From: Glycomyces albidus | GTDB taxonomy: Bacteria > Actinomycetota > Actinomycetes > Mycobacteriales > Micromonosporaceae | Direction: 5' to 3' | Length of the DNA: 64,000 nucleotides | Assembly: GCF_009451885.1 (NCBI RefSeq) | Contig: NZ_WIAO01000001.1 | Span: 62,001 to 126,000, forward strand | Shown: one piece after another, positions 59,249 to 64,000 of the stretch | How positions within the stretch are numbered: position 1 is the stretch's first letter | Layout: each line of letters begins with the position of its first letter | Notes under the pieces: generated by a model | The model's database searches: none | What the model was told of the DNA's origin: nothing | What the model saw: only the letters and a program-made list of their open reading frames with translations | Made by a program: the position numbers and the translations under genes

Positions 59249-62200
59249 CTACGCCGAGCTGCACTGCCACTCGCACTACTCGTTCGCCGACGGCGCGGAC
59301 GCCCCCGCGGCCCTGGCCGCCGAGGCGGTGCGGCTGGGCTTGAGCGGGCTCGCGATCACCGACCACGACGGCCTCTACGCCGTCTCCCAGTTCGCCACCG
59401 CCGCAAGGAACATCGGCCTCCCCACGGTCTTCGGGGCCGAGCTCGGCATTGAACTCCCGCGGGCCCGGCGGGGCCAGGCCGACCCGGCCGGACGGCACCT
59501 GGTCGTCCTCGCCCGCGACGCGCACGGGTACCGGGGCCTCTCGCGCGCCCTCACCGAGGCCAAACTCGAAGGCGGCGAGAAGGACCTGCCCCGGTACCGC
59601 CTCGAACGGCTCGCCGAGCACGCGGACGGCCGCTGGCAGGTCCTCACCGGCTGCCGCAAGGGACCGCTGAACGCGGCGCTCGACGCGGACGGGCCCGCCG
59701 CGGCCGAGCGGAAGCTGCGGGAGCTGACCGACCTGTTCGGCGCCGAACGCGTCGCGGTCGAGCTGACCTGCCACGACCTGCCCGGGGACACCGAGCGGAT
59801 GGAGGCGCTCGCGGCGGTCGCCCACCGGTGCCGCGTCCCGGTGGTGGCGACGAACAACGTCCACTACGCGTCCCCGGCCCGGGCGAAGGCGGCCGCGGCG
59901 CTGGCGGCGATCCGGGCGCGGACGACACTGGACCAGGCCGACCCGTACCTGCCGGCGAACGCGGGCGCGCACCTGCGCAGCGGCGCGGAGATGGCGCTGC
60001 GGTTCGCGGACTTCCCCGAGGCGGTCGAGCGTTCGGCGGCGATCGCCGCCGAGTGCGCCTTCGACCTGCAGCACCTGGCCCCGCGGCTGCCGCACTTCCC
60101 GGTCCCCGACGGCCACGACGACGTCTCGTACCTCAGGGAGCTGACCGAGCGGGGCGCCGAGGAACGCTACCCGGGCCGGCCCGCGAAGGCGTGGGAGCAG
60201 CTCGAGCACGAGCTGCAGGTGATCAAGCGGCTGGGGTTCAGCGGGTACTTCCTCATCGTCGCCGACATCGTCGACTTCTGCCGCCGGAGCGGCATCTTCT
60301 GCCAGGGAAGGGGGTCGGCGGCCAACAGCGCGGTCTGCTACGCCCTCGGAGTCACCAATGTGGACCCGGTCGAGTTCGGGCTGCTGTTCGAGCGGTTCCT
60401 CTCCGACGACCGGGACGGCCCGCCGGACATCGACATCGACATCGAGTCGGGCCGCCGGGAGGAGGTCATCCAGTATGTCTACAACCGGTACGGCAGGGAC
60501 CGCGCGGCGCTGGTGGCCAACGTGGTCACGTACCGGCCGCGTTCGGCGGTCCGCGACGCGGCCAAGGCGCTCGGCTACAGCCACGACCAGGCGGTGGCGT
60601 GGTCGAAGCGGCTGCACCGCTGGGGCGGCATCGACCCCGATGAGGCCGAGGGCATCCCGGCGGAGGTCCAGGCGCTCGCCGGCGAGCTGCGGGATCTGCC
60701 GCAGCACCTGGGCATCCACCCGGGCGGCATGGTGCTCACCGAGGAGCCGGTCAGCCAGATCGTGCCGGTGGAGCCGGCGCGGATGGAGGACCGGACGGTC
60801 CTCCAGTGGGACAAGGAGGACTGCGCCGACGCCGGGCTCGTCAAGTTCGACCTGCTGGGCCTGGGGATGCTGGAGGCGCTGCACCGGATGGTGGACCTGG
60901 TGGCGGACTTCCATGGGACGCGGGTGGACCTGGCGCACCTCCCGCCCGATGACGGCGACGTCTTCGCGATGCTCCAGCGCGCCGACACCGTCGGCGTGTT
61001 CCAGGTCGAGTCCCGCGCGCAGATGGCGACGCTGCCCCGGTTGAAGCCCAGGGAGTTCCGCGACCTGGTGGCGGAGGTGGCGCTGATCCGCCCCGGCCCG
61101 ATCCAGGGCGGCGCGGTCCACCCGTACCTGCGCCGCCGCAACGGCGAGCCGTGGCGCGACAAGGTGCCCGAGCTCCTGCACCCGGCGCTGGAGAAGACGT
61201 ACGGGGTGCCGCTGTTCCAGGAGCAGCTCATGCAGATCGCGATCGTGGCCGCGGGGTTCAACGGCGGGGAGGCCGACCGGCTGCGGAGGGCCATGGGCGC
61301 CAAGCGGTCGGCCGAGCGCATGGAGGAGCTGAAGGCCCGGCTGTACGCGGGGATGAAGGAGAAGGGCATCGCCGGCGCGCAGGCCGACCAGATCTACGAG
61401 CAGCTCAAGTCGTTCGCGGACTTCGGGTTCCCCGAGTCGCACGCGGCGTCGTTCGCGCACCTGGTGTGGTCCTCGGCGTGGCTCAAGTGCCACTACCCGG
61501 CGGCGTTCTACGCGGGGCTGCTCGCGAGCCAGCCGATGGGGTTCTACTCCCCCGCGTCGCTGATCGCCGACGCCCAGCGGCACGGCCTGGCCGTCCTCGC
61601 CCCGGATGTGAACGCCAGCAAGGAGACCGCCTCGCTCATCCCCGCCGACCGCCCGTGCGAGCCGCCGCTGCACGGGGTGGCGGACCTGTGGCTGGGCCTC
61701 GACAGCGTCAAGGGTCTCGGGGAGGCCGCGGGGAAGCGCATCGTCGCCGCCCGCGAGGCCGGCGGGCCGTTCACGTCCATGGCCGACCTGGCCCGCCGCG
61801 CCGGCCTCGACCAGGCCCGGCTCGAGAAGCTCGCCGTCGCCGGGGCCCTCGGAAGCCTCGAACCCGACCGCCGCCGGGCGCTGTGGACGGCCGGCACCGT
61901 CGACGAGCGCCCCGGCACGATCCCCGGCACCGGCCCCGCCGCGCCGCCGCCCACGCTCCCGGGCATGAGCGCGGCCGAACTCGCCCGCGCCGACTACACC
62001 GGCCTGGGCCTGTCGGTCGAGACGCATCCGATGGAACTGGTCCGCGACCTCCTCGACGCCGACGGGGTCCTCCCCGCCCGGCGCCTCCCGTTCGTGCCTG
62101 ACGGCGAACGCGTCGAGGTCGCCGGGATCGTGACCCACCGCCAGCGCCCGTCCACCGCCAAGGGCGCGACGTTCCTGAGCCTGGAGGACGAGACCGGCAT

Positions 62201-62396
62201 CGCGAACGTCGTCTGCTCCGAGGGGCTGTGGAAGCGCTGGCGGACCGTGGCCTCGGTCGCGAAGGCGATGCGGGTCAAGGGAACCGTGGAGAAGGCCGTC
62301 GACGCGGCTTCGGACACGATGCCGATGATCGTGGCGTACAAGCTCATCCAACTGGACTTGAACAGCCCGGCGGCCCCGTCCCGCGACTTCCGCTGA
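59241..62396 (+). CDS. dnaE2: error-prone DNA polymerase III alpha subunit DnaE2
   Basis: A 1051-residue C-family polymerase that copies over damage and raises mutation under SOS. Order: PHP domain (ELHCHSHYSFADG), palm with GFSGYFLIVADIVDF and the catalytic acids of PPDIDIDIESGRR (Asp396, Asp398), finger domain with GIHPGGMVL, and a C-terminal OB-fold (VEVAGIVTHRQRPSTAKGATFLSLED). Length and gene order identify DnaE2 rather than DnaE1. Third gene of the mutasome operon. Confidence 0.96.
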   Translation: MTDYAELHCHSHYSFADGADAPAALAAEAVRLGLSGLAITDHDGLYAVSQFATAARNIGLPTVFGAELGIELPRARRGQADPAGRHLVVLARDAHGYRGLSRALTEAKLEGGEKDLPRYRLERLAEHADGRWQVLTGCRKGPLNAALDADGPAAAERKLRELTDLFGAERVAVELTCHDLPGDTERMEALAAVAHRCRVPVVATNNVHYASPARAKAAAALAAIRARTTLDQADPYLPANAGAHLRSGAEMALRFADFPEAVERSAAIAAECAFDLQHLAPRLPHFPVPDGHDDVSYLRELTERGAEERYPGRPAKAWEQLEHELQVIKRLGFSGYFLIVADIVDFCRRSGIFCQGRGSAANSAVCYALGVTNVDPVEFGLLFERFLSDDRDGPPDIDIDIESGRREEVIQYVYNRYGRDRAALVANVVTYRPRSAVRDAAKALGYSHDQAVAWSKRLHRWGGIDPDEAEGIPAEVQALAGELRDLPQHLGIHPGGMVLTEEPVSQIVPVEPARMEDRTVLQWDKEDCADAGLVKFDLLGLGMLEALHRMVDLVADFHGTRVDLAHLPPDDGDVFAMLQRADTVGVFQVESRAQMATLPRLKPREFRDLVAEVALIRPGPIQGGAVHPYLRRRNGEPWRDKVPELLHPALEKTYGVPLFQEQLMQIAIVAAGFNGGEADRLRRAMGAKRSAERMEELKARLYAGMKEKGIAGAQADQIYEQLKSFADFGFPESHAASFAHLVWSSAWLKCHYPAAFYAGLLASQPMGFYSPASLIADAQRHGLAVLAPDVNASKETASLIPADRPCEPPLHGVADLWLGLDSVKGLGEAAGKRIVAAREAGGPFTSMADLARRAGLDQARLEKLAVAGALGSLEPDRRRALWTAGTVDERPGTIPGTGPAAPPPTLPGMSAAELARADYTGLGLSVETHPMELVRDLLDADGVLPARRLPFVPDGERVEVAGIVTHRQRPSTAKGATFLSLEDETGIANVVCSEGLWKRWRTVASVAKAMRVKGTVEKAVDAASDTMPMIVAYKLIQLDLNSPAAPSRDFR

Positions 62397-62421
62397 CGCC
62401 GCCGGCCGACCGGCGGCGTCA
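62394..62421. terminator. bidirectional terminator overlapping both stop codons
   Basis: Perfect 12-bp arms (62394-62405, 62410-62421). The first arm contains the dnaE2 TGA, the second the VOC stop. Confidence 0.85.
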
Positions 62422-62910
62422 GGTCAGACCGGGGGCGTTCATGATCTGGGTCTGCTCCATGGCTTTGACGTACTTCGGGTCCTGCATGCGCCGGGCCATC
62501 TGCGCGGGGTCGACTTCCTCGACTCGTTCCTGGAGCCAATAGAGGTTGCCGAGCGGGTCTTGTACTCGTGCTATGCGGTCGCCCCACGCCTGGACGTCGG
62601 TGACCGGGGTGACCACGGCCGCTCCGGCGCCGACGGCGCGCTGGAGTGCCGCCTCGGCGTCGGCGACGTAGAGGCGCAGCATCGCCGGCGTGCTGGTCGC
62701 GAAGGGCGAGTCGAACATCATGACGATGGAGGTGCCGATACGGACCTCCGCGTGTCCGATCGACCCGGGAGCGGCACCCGGGACGCGACCGAGTTCCTCG
62801 GCGCCGAACGCGGCCTTGAGAAAGTCGATCAGCGCCGCGGTGTCCTCGGAGAGGATCCAAGGGGTGACCGTGCCGTAGCCGTCGGGGATCGTGTCAGGTC
62901 GGGTGGTCAT
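62419..62910 (-). CDS. VOC/glyoxalase-fold protein
   Basis: A 163-residue protein of the PhnB/glyoxalase-like type: TVTPWILSEDTAALIDFLKAAFG, a first metal/ligand region and DRIARVQDPLGNLYWLQERVEEV at the end. The C-terminal QDPKYVKAM-type tail is frequent in these proteins. GGAGGAG lies 8 nt before ATG 62910. An imperfect palindrome GGAA-CATATG-TTCC type at 62961-62975 lies in its promoter. Function unknown. Confidence 0.85.
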   Translation of the reverse strand: MTTRPDTIPDGYGTVTPWILSEDTAALIDFLKAAFGAEELGRVPGAAPGSIGHAEVRIGTSIVMMFDSPFATSTPAMLRLYVADAEAALQRAVGAGAAVVTPVTDVQAWGDRIARVQDPLGNLYWLQERVEEVDPAQMARRMQDPKYVKAMEQTQIMNAPGLT

Positions 62911-63003
62911 GGCGGTCGCTCCTCCATCGGCGTGCATTGTCCCGCCAGTATATCAGAACGGAATCATATGTTCCAATCTTTGGCGACTGGCGCGGCCGGC
63001 GGT

Positions 63004-63876
63004 TCAGCGGAGCGGATCGGCGAGCACTTCTTTCAGCGTGCGGCGCTGGACGCCTTCAGGGTCGGTCCCGGAGACGCCCGCGATCATGATGAGGGCCTTC
63101 CACAGGGTCCAGGCCCGGGCGCGCGCCCAGGTGGCGTCGTCGAGGCCGGCCGCTTCGCGGAAGACGCGGCGTTCGGCGCCGGTGAAGTAGCCCCAGGCGA
63201 TCTGGAGGTCGCAGGCGGGGTCGCCGATGCCGCAGGTCCCGAAGTCGATGAGCGCCGAGAGCCGGCCGTCCGCGGCGAGGAGGTTTCCGACGGCGATGTC
63301 GCCGTGGAACCACACCGGCGGGCCCTGCCACACCGTGCGCATCCCTTCGGCCCAGACCGCTTCGCACGCGGCGGTGTCCACGGTGCCGCCCAGGCGCTCG
63401 AGGGCGCGCTGGACCTCGTGGCCGTAGGCGCTGGGGTGGCAGCCGCGGTAGAACGAGTGATGCCCGGCGACCGGGCCCTCCCCGGCGGGGGCCGCGCGCA
63501 GCGCCGTCAGGACGGCCCCGAGGTCGCGCGCCAGCCGGAACCGGTCCAGGTCGGGACTGTCCTGGACGGTGGTGCCGTCGAGCCAGCGCCGGATCGACCA
63601 CGGGTGCGGGTAGTCCTCGCCAGGGCGACCGGTGGCGACCGGTTCGGGTACCGGCACAGGCAGGTGCCGGGCGAGGACGGGCAGCACCCGGTCCTCCTTC
63701 GCGACGGCCAGTGCGTACGTCGGACCGGTGGGCATGCGGACCGTGAGCCCGCCCCCGAGCCGGAACGTCCGGTTGTCCCAGCCTTGGCGCTCGACCGGGG
63801 TCACGGGCAGTCCGGCCCAGTGCGGGAACTGCTCGGCGACGAGGGCGCGGGCGAGGTCGGCGGTGGGTTCAACCAT
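63004..63876 (-). CDS. aminoglycoside phosphotransferase (APH) family protein
   Basis: A 290-residue small-molecule kinase. The catalytic loop is VWFHGDIAVGNLL (H-x-D-x-x-x-x-N form) and the metal site is LIDFGTCGIGDPACDL. It lacks close similarity by eye to clinical resistance types and may phosphorylate a house-keeping metabolite or an antibiotic. GGAGA lies 6 nt before ATG 63876. The 27-bp upstream region to 63950 shows no further gene. Confidence 0.88.
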   Translation of the reverse strand: MVEPTADLARALVAEQFPHWAGLPVTPVERQGWDNRTFRLGGGLTVRMPTGPTYALAVAKEDRVLPVLARHLPVPVPEPVATGRPGEDYPHPWSIRRWLDGTTVQDSPDLDRFRLARDLGAVLTALRAAPAGEGPVAGHHSFYRGCHPSAYGHEVQRALERLGGTVDTAACEAVWAEGMRTVWQGPPVWFHGDIAVGNLLAADGRLSALIDFGTCGIGDPACDLQIAWGYFTGAERRVFREAAGLDDATWARARAWTLWKALIMIAGVSGTDPEGVQRRTLKEVLADPLR

Positions 63877-63951
63877 GCGGGGTCTCCGTCGTCGGGGGCC
63901 GGTGTCCGGGCGTGAGTCTAGAACGGTGACCGTGGTCGGGTCGATTGGTTT

Positions 63952-63987
63952 GCGGTGCGACCGCCGGTCGTCCGGCGGTCGCACCGC
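63952..63987. terminator. terminator at the window end
   Basis: Perfect 16-bp arms (63952-63967, 63972-63987) around TCGT. It probably ends a leftward gene lying beyond the right edge, since the APH gene reads away from it. Confidence 0.7.
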
Positions 63988-64000
63988 GTGGTGCTCAGGT

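Noticed and set aside
59088-62351. 1087-codon minus-strand frame opposite dnaE2
   Set aside because: Shadow of DnaE2; no recognisable domain.

Overview
The window is very G+C-rich DNA from the chromosome of an actinobacterium (Actinomycetota). This rests on codon use with G or C almost everywhere in third positions, frequent GTG starts, TAGGAT-type -10 boxes, possible leaderless starts, the imuA-imuB-dnaE2 mutasome, an EgtA-type ligase, CBM2-linked cellulase and many LacI/ROK-controlled sugar loci. The genus cannot be fixed from sequence reading alone; a plant-biomass degrading soil genus is the best guess. No rRNA, tRNA, CRISPR array, phage or insertion sequence was seen.

Layout. (1) 1-8.5 kb: a LacI regulator, a membrane protein with four Cys-pair repeats, then a leftward beta-glucoside operon (binding lipoprotein, two permeases, GH1 beta-glucosidase) divergent from a ROK regulator across an AT-rich double palindrome. 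(2) 8.6-12.6 kb: kdpDE without kdpFABC and a small membrane protein. (3) 12.6-15.1 kb: a secreted family 8 polysaccharide lyase. (4) 15.2-25.8 kb: a sulfur-scavenging island. It holds a lone egtA with a one-base frameshift, an orphan winged-helix regulator, two short leader peptides sharing an (R/H)-ID-x2-R-x2-SALCP motif, FMN reductases, an NtaA/DszA-type monooxygenase and two complete SsuABC-type transporters. Four similar TAGGA-type dyads precede its transcription units, and a two-way hairpin follows the second leader. (5) 26-29 kb: HAD hydrolase, an XRE-cupin regulator divergent from a thioredoxin-reductase-like flavoprotein, then a homopolymer G/C block. (6) 29.3-32.5 kb: a small secreted protein, a 50-residue protein, and a MarR/FMN reductase/luciferase-like oxidase operon. 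(7) 32.6-36.5 kb: a patatin translationally coupled to a polytopic membrane protein kinase. (8) 36.5-41.1 kb: GNAT, nadR-pnuC, and a GH51 arabinofuranosidase with its LacI regulator and operator. (9) 41.2-43.6 kb: a STAND-type NTPase with TPR-like repeats. (10) 43.7-52.8 kb: CBM2-GH5 cellulase, LysE exporter, CBM35-PL9 pectate lyase, a membrane protein behind a CsoR-like site, a GlxA-type regulator, and an MFS/GH1 pair. (11) 53-56.4 kb: PhoX phosphatase behind a three-unit PHO box, and an SDR. (12) 56.7-62.4 kb: imuA-imuB-dnaE2 behind a degenerate SOS box. (13) the end: a VOC protein and an APH-type phosphotransferase.

How the parts work together. Carbohydrate genes form small, separately regulated units for cellulose, pectin, arabinan, beta-glucosides and polyanionic glycans. 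Each has a local regulator or an operator-like palindrome. The sulfur island reads as a self-contained regulon: transporters bring in organosulfur compounds, the flavin reductases feed reduced flavin to the monooxygenase, and the Cys-bearing leader peptides plus the shared dyads suggest control by cysteine supply and by a dedicated repressor. That control model is an inference from architecture. The sulfur leader/attenuator arrangement and the patatin-kinase pair are the most interesting candidates for new biology.
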